DNA of 64,000 nucleotides from NCBI RefSeq assembly GCF_014638995.1, contig NZ_BMFR01000006.1:62001-126000 (forward strand), given 5' to 3'. The stretch is from Virgibacillus oceani (GTDB taxonomy: Bacteria > Bacillota > Bacilli > Bacillales > Amphibacillaceae). Below are positions 33,196 to 40,831 of this stretch, piece after piece. The notes under the pieces are model-generated. The model saw nothing but the letters and a program-made list of their open reading frames with translations. It ran no database searches and was not told the origin of the DNA. Positions within the stretch are counted from its first letter, which is position 1. The number at the start of each line of letters is the position of its first letter. The position numbers and the translations under genes were made by a program.

Positions 33196-34572
33196 ATGGC
33201 AAAACAAACAGCTCCCGTGAAAAAGAATGAAACAATTACCCTTAACTTTGAAGATCTGACCCATGAAGGAAATGGCGTCGGTAAAATTAATGGCTATCCA
33301 TTATTCGTGCCTAATGCCCTGCCCGGTGAAGAAGCTATGGTGAAAGTGATAAAAGTAAATAAAAACTTTGGATTCGGTAAAGTGCTTGAATTAATTAAGG
33401 TGAGTCCCGAACGAATTGACCCCGTATGTCATATGAATTGTAATGGATGCGGTCTGCAGCACATGAGCTATAGGCTGCAGCTTGAGATGAAACAAAATCA
33501 AGTGAAAAATGCAATGAAAAAAATTGCGCATCTCGAACATGTACCGGTTCATCCAATCATTGGTATGACGGATCCGTTGCACTATCGTAATAAGGTGCAA
33601 ATTCCTGTCGGTGAAAAAAATGGTGAACTAATAACGGGCTTCTACCAAAAACGCAGCCACCGGATCATTGAAAATACGGAAACATGTACAACACACAATG
33701 AAACAATTAATGAGGTGGTTAAGGAGGTTAGAAGCATTGCCGGCAAACTTGGGATAAAGGCTTATAATGAGGAGAAACATAGCGGTGTCTTAAGGCATAT
33801 CATGGTTCGTACGGGTGACGCTACAAACGAAATAATGGTTGTACTTGTAACACGAACGGAAAAACTTCCTAATAAAGAAGTTTTGATAAAAGAACTCACA
33901 GGGGCATTCCCAAATATAAAGTCAATCGTGCAGAGTATAAATGATAAACGTACAAATGTCATATTAGGCAAAAGGACAAAGATTTTATGGGGTGAGGAAT
34001 ACATTTACGACAAAATCGGGGATCTGTCCTTTGCGATCTCGGCAAAGTCATTTTATCAAGTAAACCCGGAGCAAACGAAGGTGCTATACGATAAGGCGCT
34101 TGAATACGCACAAATTGGCGGGGAAGATGTTGTAATTGATGCCTATTGCGGGATTGGAACCATTTCATTGTTTTTAGCACAGCAGGCTAAAAAGGTTTAT
34201 GGCGTGGAAATTGTTCCGGAAGCAATAAATGATGCTAAGAAAAACGCAAAGCTGAACGGAATTATAAATGCAGAATTTTACGTGGGAGAAGCTGAAAAAG
34301 TAATGCCCTGGTGGAAAGCACAGGGCTTGAATCCTGATGTTATTGTTGTCGACCCGCCACGCAAAGGCTGTGATGAAGCGTTATTACATGCTATGTCTGA
34401 TATGGGACCGAAGCGGATTGTATATGTTTCATGCAACCCAAGCACATTGGCAAGAGATTTGCGGATTTTGGAAGATAGAGGGTATGAGGCGAAGGAAGTG
34501 CAACCTGTTGATATGTTTCCGCAGACGGGGCATGTTGAGTGCGTGGCATTGATGTCTAGGATAAATAGATAG
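33196..34572 (+). CDS. rlmCD: 23S rRNA (uracil-5-)-methyltransferase RlmCD
   Basis: This is an SAM-dependent m5U methyltransferase of the RumA/RlmD family; the B. subtilis homologue YefA methylates two 23S rRNA positions. It has an N-terminal TRAM domain (about 10-65), a cysteine cluster at about 76-83, the SAM-binding [13 protein letters not shown] near residue 315, VDPPRKGCD near 385, and [10 protein letters not shown] with the catalytic Cys. The cysteine cluster reads CHMNCNGC, giving C-x3-C-x2-C; RlmD-type iron-sulfur sites usually have C-x5-C-x2-C. The length of 458 aa is normal. Confidence 0.92.
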   Translation: MAKQTAPVKKNETITLNFEDLTHEGNGVGKINGYPLFVPNALPGEEAMVKVIKVNKNFGFGKVLELIKVSPERIDPVCHMNCNGCGLQHMSYRLQLEMKQNQVKNAMKKIAHLEHVPVHPIIGMTDPLHYRNKVQIPVGEKNGELITGFYQKRSHRIIENTETCTTHNETINEVVKEVRSIAGKLGIKAYNEEKHSGVLRHIMVRTGDATNEIMVVLVTRTEKLPNKEVLIKELTGAFPNIKSIVQSINDKRTNVILGKRTKILWGEEYIYDKIGDLSFAISAKSFYQVNPEQTKVLYDKALEYAQIGGEDVVIDAYCGIGTISLFLAQQAKKVYGVEIVPEAINDAKKNAKLNGIINAEFYVGEAEKVMPWWKAQGLNPDVIVVDPPRKGCDEALLHAMSDMGPKRIVYVSCNPSTLARDLRILEDRGYEAKEVQPVDMFPQTGHVECVALMSRINR

Positions 34573-34589
34573 AATATGGCCATGCACAA

Positions 34590-34660
34590 AGGGTTTCCAT
34601 ACATTGAATTTGCATGCGGCTATTTTGCCCTATGTATCTATGTAGGAAACCCTATTTTTA
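34590..34660 (+). terminator. Terminator after rlmCD, long stem
   Basis: AGGGTTTCC pairs with GGAAACCCT, and TACAT with ATGTA inside it, with one bulge. ATTTTTATT follows. The large loop contains further self-complementary sequence (GCATGC). Confidence 0.75.
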
Positions 34661-34695
34661 TTGGTTTATAAAGTATAAAATTTGGCTCTATTTAG

Positions 34696-34791
34696 CTAGC
34701 AACATGGTGGGCCACATCCAGTTCCAGCGTTAAAGCCGTGATGGACTTCCGCATAGCCGGTAATAATCGGAACTAAGTGTTCCTATTTCAT
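34696..34791 (-). pseudogene. Possible remnant of a small Cys/His-containing protein
   Basis: On the minus strand, ATG AAA is followed at once by a TAG stop, after which the frame stays open for 28 codons. The peptide EHLVPIITGYAEVHHGFN continues to a Gly/Cys/Pro-rich end, GTGCGPPCC. Its composition looks protein-like, unlike the AT-rich surroundings. No RBS is obvious. It may be a decayed or mis-started small gene; no family is assigned. Confidence 0.3.
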
Positions 34792-35084
34792 TTGCGGGAA
34801 TAAATATGATCATAGCATGTAACAATCTTTTCTGAAAATGCGTTTTTTCACTAATATGTAGTATAAACCAGGCCACTATAACTGCCTTCCTCATTACCTC
34901 ATTTACCCTATTCTACTTGCACTTTTTATTTGTTACTATTAATGTATATAATGATAAAATATAATAGTTTAGGGGAAATACCTTAAGCTTAGTATGGGTG
35001 TAAATGAGCATGCACATCTATGCTTTTTATTTTTGGGGAAAAGGTCTGTCCTAGTGTCCCATAATGAGAGGGTTTGAATTTGAT

Positions 35085-36077
35085 ATGAAAGATAATTTTT
35101 GGCGTGATTTACCACGACCGTTTTTTATACTTGCACCAATGGAAGACGTGACGGATGTTGTTTTCCGCCATGTAGTAAGTGAAGCAGCCAGACCTGATGT
35201 GTTTTTTACAGAGTTTACAAACACAGAAAGCTATTGCCATCCTGAGGGAATCCAAAGTGTGCGCGGACGTTTGACTTTTACAGAAGATGAGCAACCAATT
35301 GTTGCCCATATTTGGGGAGATAAGCCTGAGTATTTTCGGCAAATGAGTATTGGTATGGCGAAACTTGGATTTAGTGGCGTAGATATTAATATGGGCTGTC
35401 CTGTTCAAAATGTGGCACCAAAGGGGAAGGGATCTGGTCTTATCCGTCGTCCAGACGTTGCAGCGGATATCATACAGGCGGCAAAAGCAGGGGGATTGCC
35501 TGTTAGTGTGAAGACAAGGCTTGGTTACACGGATGTGGACGAATGGCATGACTGGCTTACACACTTATTGAAGCAGGACATCGTTAATCTTTCCATTCAT
35601 TTGCGTACAAGAAAGGAAATGAGCAATGTGGATGCTCATTGGGAACTGATTCCGGAGATTAAGAAGCTTCGAGATCAGGTAGCACCAGACACTCTTTTGA
35701 CGATCAATGGAGATATCCCTGACTATCAAACAGGCATGGAGCTCGTTCATCAATACGGTGTTGACGGAGTAATGATTGGACGTGGTATTTTTAAAAATCC
35801 ATTTGCCTTTGAAAAACAACCGAAAGACCATAGCAGTAAGGTATTGCTTGATCTCTTAAGGTTGCAGCTTGATCTCCATGATAACTATTCAAAAGAATTT
35901 GAGCCACGTCCATTCAAACCTCTTCGTCGCTTTTTTAAGATATATGTCCGTGGGTTTCGAGGTGCGAGTGAATTAAGAAATCAATTGATGGCGACTGAGT
36001 CAACAGATGAAGTGCGGGCATTGCTCCATAACTTTGGCCGAGAGAATATGGCTGGTACAGGGGAACAGGCGAAGTGA
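35085..36077 (+). CDS. tRNA-dihydrouridine synthase
   Basis: This flavoenzyme reduces uridine in tRNA to dihydrouridine. It begins with [17 protein letters not shown] (FMN-binding), and the catalytic Cys lies in NMGCPVQ near residue 98. VKTRLGY and [12 protein letters not shown] are further FMN-barrel segments. The ATG at 35085 is preferred over 35064 because GAGAGGG lies upstream of it and MKDNFW begins the family homology; the earlier ATG has no RBS. This is a different subgroup from the DusB-type genes usual in Bacillus. Confidence 0.9.
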   Translation: MKDNFWRDLPRPFFILAPMEDVTDVVFRHVVSEAARPDVFFTEFTNTESYCHPEGIQSVRGRLTFTEDEQPIVAHIWGDKPEYFRQMSIGMAKLGFSGVDINMGCPVQNVAPKGKGSGLIRRPDVAADIIQAAKAGGLPVSVKTRLGYTDVDEWHDWLTHLLKQDIVNLSIHLRTRKEMSNVDAHWELIPEIKKLRDQVAPDTLLTINGDIPDYQTGMELVHQYGVDGVMIGRGIFKNPFAFEKQPKDHSSKVLLDLLRLQLDLHDNYSKEFEPRPFKPLRRFFKIYVRGFRGASELRNQLMATESTDEVRALLHNFGRENMAGTGEQAK

Positions 36078-36438
36078 GCCATTCAAGGTAAAAGTGATTT
36101 GGGACATTAAACCTGTCACTGCATCTCCATCCAATAGTTGTTTCCTGGTTTTTCATTGAAGAACTCGGAAATTCCTTAGCAAAATAAGCGATTTATATTC
36201 GGGCTGGATCCAATAATGGTTCAGTCTTTTTCTTTCATTTCAATAAATATATAATGGAATTACATACATATATTAATTTAGCTTTTCACTGTATGATTCG
36301 CTGATAAACCATTATGCTTTATACAAAGAGTGAAAACCATTATGCAAAACACTACCGGAACAATGCAAGAAATAATTAAATATAGGAATGAAAAATACAA
36401 AAGAAATAATAGAACATAGTTTGGAAAGAGGAAAACAA
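36078..36438 (+). other. 361-bp gap before the YitT-family gene
   Basis: It contains a terminator at 36202-36230 and two copies of AAACCATTATGC at 36306-36317 and 36335-36346, 29 bp apart, possibly a regulatory repeat. No gene was seen. Confidence 0.5.
36202..36230 (+). terminator. Terminator after the dihydrouridine synthase gene
   Basis: GGCTGGATC pairs with GGTTCAGTC (9 bp with G-U pairs) around a 7-base loop, followed by TTTTTC. Confidence 0.7.
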
Positions 36439-37314
36439 ATGAGCACAAACACAAGGCAAAAAAGCACAGTAAGAATTAAAAAGGTATTACGGGCTCTAGC
36501 AGTTATTATTGGAGCTTTTATAACAGCTTATGGATTGGAGGCAATACTAATTCCTAACAACGTGTCGGACGGCGGTGTAACGGGTCTAAGTATCGTTGGT
36601 TCGCAGTTATTTGGGATACCTCTGGGAGTTCTGATTGCAGTATTGAATATCCCGTTCATATTTTTGGGATACAAACAAATAGGTAAAAGTTTTGCCATAT
36701 ATTCCGTTATCGGTATAATTTCATTGGCATATGGGACAAGCATTATGCACCATATACCAACGATCATTCAGGGAGATACATTGCTAGTTACTGTCGTTGG
36801 TGGTATTGTTATTGGTTTCGGTATGGGGGTAGCATTGCGAAATGGCGGTGCATTAGATGGCATTGATATGTTAGCGGTATTGCTATCTCGAAAATTGCCC
36901 TTTGGAACAAGTGACCTTATTTTATTCTTAAACTTGTTTGTATTTATTGTTGTTTCAACAGTGTTTGGTCTTGAAGGTGCATTCTTATCGGGAATTGCCT
37001 ATTTTATTGCTTCTAAGGTTATTCACACTGTTGAGGAAGGGTTAAGTGGTTCTAAAACGTTTAAAATTATTACAAGCGAACCTGAGTTAATGGTAGAAAC
37101 CATACGTGATCGTTTAGGGCGCAGTGCAACATATAATCAAGTTGAAGGCGGTTATACAAATGAACAATTCAAAGAAATTACGTGTATTATTAACCGTTTA
37201 GAAGACAGCAAAATGAAAGAAATCATTTATGAAATTGATAAACATGCTTTTGTTGCAGTGTATGATGTTGCTGAAGTTAAAGGTGGTAACTTCAAGAAAA
37301 AAGATATTCATTAA
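36439..37314 (+). CDS. YitT-family membrane protein (DUF2179)
   Basis: This 291-aa protein has five or six hydrophobic helices (about residues 15-200) with YGLEAILIPNNVSDGGVTGLS, the mark of the YitT family. A cytoplasmic C-terminal DUF2179 domain follows, with the segment TYNQVEGGYTNEQFKEITC. The transport substrate is unknown. The ATG at 36439 is chosen over 36388 because AAAGAGGA precedes it. Confidence 0.88.
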   Translation: MSTNTRQKSTVRIKKVLRALAVIIGAFITAYGLEAILIPNNVSDGGVTGLSIVGSQLFGIPLGVLIAVLNIPFIFLGYKQIGKSFAIYSVIGIISLAYGTSIMHHIPTIIQGDTLLVTVVGGIVIGFGMGVALRNGGALDGIDMLAVLLSRKLPFGTSDLILFLNLFVFIVVSTVFGLEGAFLSGIAYFIASKVIHTVEEGLSGSKTFKIITSEPELMVETIRDRLGRSATYNQVEGGYTNEQFKEITCIINRLEDSKMKEIIYEIDKHAFVAVYDVAEVKGGNFKKKDIH

Positions 37315-37445
37315 TGATAATCTGTATTGGATATGATTATTAAATGCTGATGCAAAAATAGAAGTCAGAATAGAATTGGAAATAGTTAGCATAATTAGTA
37401 ATTGGTGGCCATAAATGTGAGACTAATAACTGGGGGAAATTCACA

Positions 37446-38327
37446 ATGAGAAGTGAGCATCAAATGATGAGTATGCTAATGGATTTTGCGAGAAATGATA
37501 CTAGAATTCGTCTTGTAACGCTGGAAGGATCACGAACGAATAAAAACATTCCCCGTGATTCATTCCAGGATTATGATATTTCTTATTTTGTAACAGATAT
37601 GGATTCATTCAAAAAAAACGATCAATGGCTAGATATTTTTGGTGATCGTTTAATGATGCAAAAACCAGAAGATATGGAACTTTTTCCGCCAGAGTTAGGG
37701 GATTGGTTTTCTTATCTCATGCTATTTGAGGATGGCAATCGGATAGATTTGACACTTATTCCGATTAAAGAAGTAGAGGATTACTTTATTAATAGTGACG
37801 GTTTAGTTAAAGTCTTGCTGGATAAGGATCAACTTGTTAAAGAGGAAGTAACTCCAAATGATCAAAAATATTGGACTAAAAAACCAACTGCAAGAGAATT
37901 TGATGATTGCTGCAATGAATTTTGGTGGGTTTCAACATATGTAGTAAAGGGATTAGCGAGAAGGGAGATCCTATTTGCTATTGATCATTTGAATGAGATT
38001 GTAAGGCCAAATCTGCTAAGAATGATGTCCTGGCAAATCGGTTTAGAGAACGGCTTTAATTTCAGTGTGGGAAAAAACTGCAAATTTATTGACCGTTACC
38101 TCCCAAAACAAGATTGGGAAACATTGCTTACAAGCTATTCTGGAAGTAGTTATTCAGCCGTGTGGCAGTCTTTATTTACTTGTTATGAGTTATTTAGAAA
38201 ATACGCTAAAGCTGTGGCAAAGGCCCTGGAATATAAGTATCCAAATTATGATGCAGCCATAACGAAATATACACAAAAGGTTTATACACCATTGGATAGT
38301 GGGGGGAAGCATACGGAAAAACATTGA
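37446..38327 (+). CDS. aadK: Aminoglycoside 6-adenylyltransferase (AadK type)
   Basis: This is a nucleotidyltransferase of the ANT(6) family, which adenylates streptomycin. Its best-known chromosomal member is AadK of B. subtilis. The active site segment LEGSRTNKNIPRDSFQDYDISY (residues 26-47) contains GSR and Asp-x-Asp; a third acidic residue is in NRIDLTLI near residue 100. The 293-aa length matches. It is probably intrinsic, since no mobile element is nearby. Actual resistance cannot be read from sequence. Confidence 0.88.
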   Translation: MRSEHQMMSMLMDFARNDTRIRLVTLEGSRTNKNIPRDSFQDYDISYFVTDMDSFKKNDQWLDIFGDRLMMQKPEDMELFPPELGDWFSYLMLFEDGNRIDLTLIPIKEVEDYFINSDGLVKVLLDKDQLVKEEVTPNDQKYWTKKPTAREFDDCCNEFWWVSTYVVKGLARREILFAIDHLNEIVRPNLLRMMSWQIGLENGFNFSVGKNCKFIDRYLPKQDWETLLTSYSGSSYSAVWQSLFTCYELFRKYAKAVAKALEYKYPNYDAAITKYTQKVYTPLDSGGKHTEKH

Positions 38328-38729
38328 AAGTCCTGCACACCTTGGCATACGTTAGGGCATATTTCCTTATATATACCGGGAGAAAAAGTATTACTATGAG
38401 GGATTTTTTCGTTTACCTTAATCAAAAAAATGGATTGGATAACTACCTGCTGAACTGTGGATTACACAAATGGGTATATTTCCAAAACATGCAGCAAAAG
38501 CAATTGAATAGAGGGTATCACAACTGGAATAAGTGGAGGATCCTTCCAATTCCTGCTAGGCAGTAAACATTGCAATTACAGGTAAAAATGGTTCACATCC
38601 ATATACATGGTAATGTGTTAAAATAAATAATGGGATTCTGATTATTAACTCTAATAGATAAAAACAAAATTGCAAAGTCAAAAAGATAATTTGTATTCAT
38701 TGGAAAATTGGTTAAAAGGAGGGTATTCG

Positions 38730-39041
38730 TTGAAGAAACTAAAAAAACTTATTGTAATTGCATTAATTCTCGGTGTATTCACGAGTGGTTATATAGTAGG
38801 AAAAGCAGTTACTAACAATCACTCCAGGGAGATTCGTGTAGGATTTGATAATCATAAGGGGCAAATTGACTTTGCAAAAGTGATAACTGATTCAGAAAAC
38901 CAAGAAGTTATTGATAATTTTATGATGATCTATTTGAATAAAAAACAAAATTACAATCTAAAAGTAGATTTTGACAATCCGGATGTTCATATTTTCATAG
39001 ATAGCCCTAAGCAATTCACAACATCAGGCAGAGTATTATAA
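38730..39041 (+). CDS. Hypothetical membrane-anchored protein, possibly frameshifted
   Basis: This 103-aa product starts at TTG after a very strong AAAGGAGGG. It has a signal-anchor (residues 6-26, LIVIALILGVFTSGYIVGKAV) and an extracellular remainder with no recognised domain. The frame ends after SGRVL. If one T near 39036 is skipped, another frame continues to 39093 with NIGKEDANYIKKQIDYD, which has the same character. A single-base insertion may therefore have shortened it. Confidence 0.55.
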   Translation: MKKLKKLIVIALILGVFTSGYIVGKAVTNNHSREIRVGFDNHKGQIDFAKVITDSENQEVIDNFMMIYLNKKQNYNLKVDFDNPDVHIFIDSPKQFTTSGRVL

Positions 39042-39101
39042 TATCGGTAAAGAGGATGCAAATTATATTAAAAAGCAAATTGATTATGATTAAAAATTAT
39101 G

Positions 39102-39130
39102 TTGACACCATTATTTTTTTGCAATAAAAT
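39102..39130 (+). promoter_or_regulatory. Promoter of the TetR regulator gene at 39191
   Basis: TTGACA and TAAAAT are separated by exactly 17 bp, a near-consensus SigA promoter. It is followed at once by the inverted repeat at 39131-39146. Confidence 0.8.
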
Positions 39131-39146
39131 TTGATTGACCATTCAA
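39131..39146 (+). promoter_or_regulatory. Candidate TetR operator
   Basis: TTGATTGACCATTCAA is an imperfect palindrome (TTGAxTGxxCAxTCAA). It directly follows the -10 box, where a bound repressor would block transcription of the downstream tetR gene. Confidence 0.55.
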
Positions 39147-39190
39147 ATAAAAAATTAATCATTTAATCAAAAAAGTAAAGGAGTTTTTCT

Positions 39191-39838
39191 ATGAATGAAA
39201 GTGAGGGAAAGGCTAAGACCCCTAACGAAAAGAGTAGAAAAGAGAAACATTCGTTCATTGCTGAGGCAAGACGTGAACAAATCATTGAGGCAGCAATACA
39301 AACGCTTGATGAAATCGGTTATGTAAAGGCAAGTCTTTCTCAGATTGCCAAAAGGGCAGGGATTAGTACTGCATTGATTTCATATCACTTCTCAGATAAA
39401 AACGATTTGATGAATCAGTTGCTAATGAAACTTTTGGAACGCTTCACTTCCTATATTTTAGGTAAAGTACGGCAGGAAGAAGCACCTGAAAGAAAATTGG
39501 ATACATTTATAATGGCCAGCTTAGCATATCAAGGTACACATCATGCCCGCAATACTGCACTAATAGAAATTATCTTTAATGCCAGAACACCCGACAACAT
39601 TCCTTATTATAAATTAGGTGATGATGATGAAGATCAAATTATGTATGAGCTTCAGCAAATACTTAGGGATGGTCAGGAAAAAGGGATATTTGGAACGTTT
39701 CATGTTGAGGTCATGGCAAATGTAATTCAAGGTGCAATTGGTGAATATATGATGAACTCCAATATTACTAGTAAGGTAGAGCTGGAAACATACAGCGATG
39801 AACTAATAGATATTGTTGAAAAAGCAATTAAAGTTTAA
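39191..39838 (+). CDS. TetR-family transcriptional regulator
   Basis: This 215-aa repressor has an unusually long basic N-terminal arm (about 28 residues), then the TetR helix-turn-helix: IIEAAIQTLDEIGYVKASLSQIAKRAGISTALISYHF (residues 31-67). The C-terminal ligand domain is not assignable. AAAGGAG precedes the ATG. The next gene is 21 bases downstream and is probably its target. Confidence 0.85.
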   Translation: MNESEGKAKTPNEKSRKEKHSFIAEARREQIIEAAIQTLDEIGYVKASLSQIAKRAGISTALISYHFSDKNDLMNQLLMKLLERFTSYILGKVRQEEAPERKLDTFIMASLAYQGTHHARNTALIEIIFNARTPDNIPYYKLGDDDEDQIMYELQQILRDGQEKGIFGTFHVEVMANVIQGAIGEYMMNSNITSKVELETYSDELIDIVEKAIKV

Positions 39839-39859
39839 TTTAAAAAGAAGGTGACACGG

Positions 39860-40549
39860 TTGGCATATAATCATGAAGAAACGGTATTAGGATATTCCAG
39901 ATTAACTGGATTTTTACTTTACGGGGTATTTGGTGGAGTTGGGCTTGTTCTAGGATATTTCATCCCATCTATCGCTGCATGGGCTTTAACATTGCCTTGG
40001 ATTCCTTTTGAGGGGCCGATTAAAATTATCAATTCCTTAAATGGGTTTTGGCTGCCAATCATCTTGGCGGTACTTGGTTTAATTGCAGGATTTGTGCTTG
40101 CCTTTATAGCAATTAAAGAATTGCTTATTATTACGATTACCGATCATGAGGTACAGCTGAAAAAGGATGGGTATAAGCAGATAATTCCTTTAAAGGACAT
40201 TGAGACGTTGTTTTTTGATGGTAAACAGCTTGTGATTCTTGGGAAATCCGGTTATGAACTGTTTCGCGATAAATATGATGATAAAACTGACCCGGTTGCA
40301 ATGGCTTTTGAGAAGCATGGTTATCCATGGTCAAAAGAGGGGGATCCGTTTAAAAATGAATACAGACGCTGGGTTCCAGATACACCGGATATATCGCAAG
40401 CAGCCAACGCTGTGTTTAAGGCAAGAGAAATTGCATTGCAGAAGGAAGAAGGCAAAGATATAAAAGACCTTCGAAACGAACTTGAAAAGTTAGGATACGT
40501 TGTTCTTGACGAAGAAACACGTCAATACTGGCGGAAGGTACCTAACTAA
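39860..40549 (+). CDS. Membrane protein, YqeB-like
   Basis: This 229-aa protein has two hydrophobic hairpins at about residues 15-85 and then a soluble part (about 90-229) with charged helices. It resembles B. subtilis YqeB in layout, a protein of unknown function; this identification is tentative. The TTG at 39860 is chosen over the GTG at 39851 because AGAAGGTGA then lies 6 bases away. It is probably controlled by the preceding TetR protein. Confidence 0.65.
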   Translation: MAYNHEETVLGYSRLTGFLLYGVFGGVGLVLGYFIPSIAAWALTLPWIPFEGPIKIINSLNGFWLPIILAVLGLIAGFVLAFIAIKELLIITITDHEVQLKKDGYKQIIPLKDIETLFFDGKQLVILGKSGYELFRDKYDDKTDPVAMAFEKHGYPWSKEGDPFKNEYRRWVPDTPDISQAANAVFKAREIALQKEEGKDIKDLRNELEKLGYVVLDEETRQYWRKVPN

Positions 40550-40831
40550 GGAAACTCTATTGGAATTTATTCCCGTTTTATCTAAACATTAACAATTTCA
40601 ATTCTGACTCGAATTCTGTGAAAATAAACCTTCCCGATATCCGGGTCTTTTTTATGCGAATTTTTTGTTCTGTTCAGGTTGTAGAAGATATTTTACGAAG
40701 AGAAACAGATTCTTTTAGATTAATTGAGAGCTTTAGAGTTATAAAAATGTTACCTTTAGATTATATATAAATTACTTTGTTTTTTAGAAAAATGTTTGGA
40801 TTATTAAATTGGATTAAGTAGAGGTATTAGT

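Larger units (their letters stand above)
34573..35084 (+). other. 512-bp gap after rlmCD
   Basis: It contains the rlmCD terminator at 34590-34660, a possible broken small gene on the minus strand at 34696-34791 and about 290 bases of AT-rich sequence with no clear gene. GAGAGGG at 35067 is the likely RBS of the next gene. Confidence 0.6.

Noticed and set aside
38324..38566. 80-codon frame after aadK
   Set aside because: No RBS and no protein-like pattern. Another frame contains LWITQMGIFPKHAAKAIE, which could be a gene remnant, but stops on both sides leave too little to call.
40630..40660. Terminator after the YqeB-like gene
   Set aside because: TTCCCG-ATATC-CGGG followed by TTTTTT is suggestive, but only about 4 bp pair well, so it is not listed as a firm feature.
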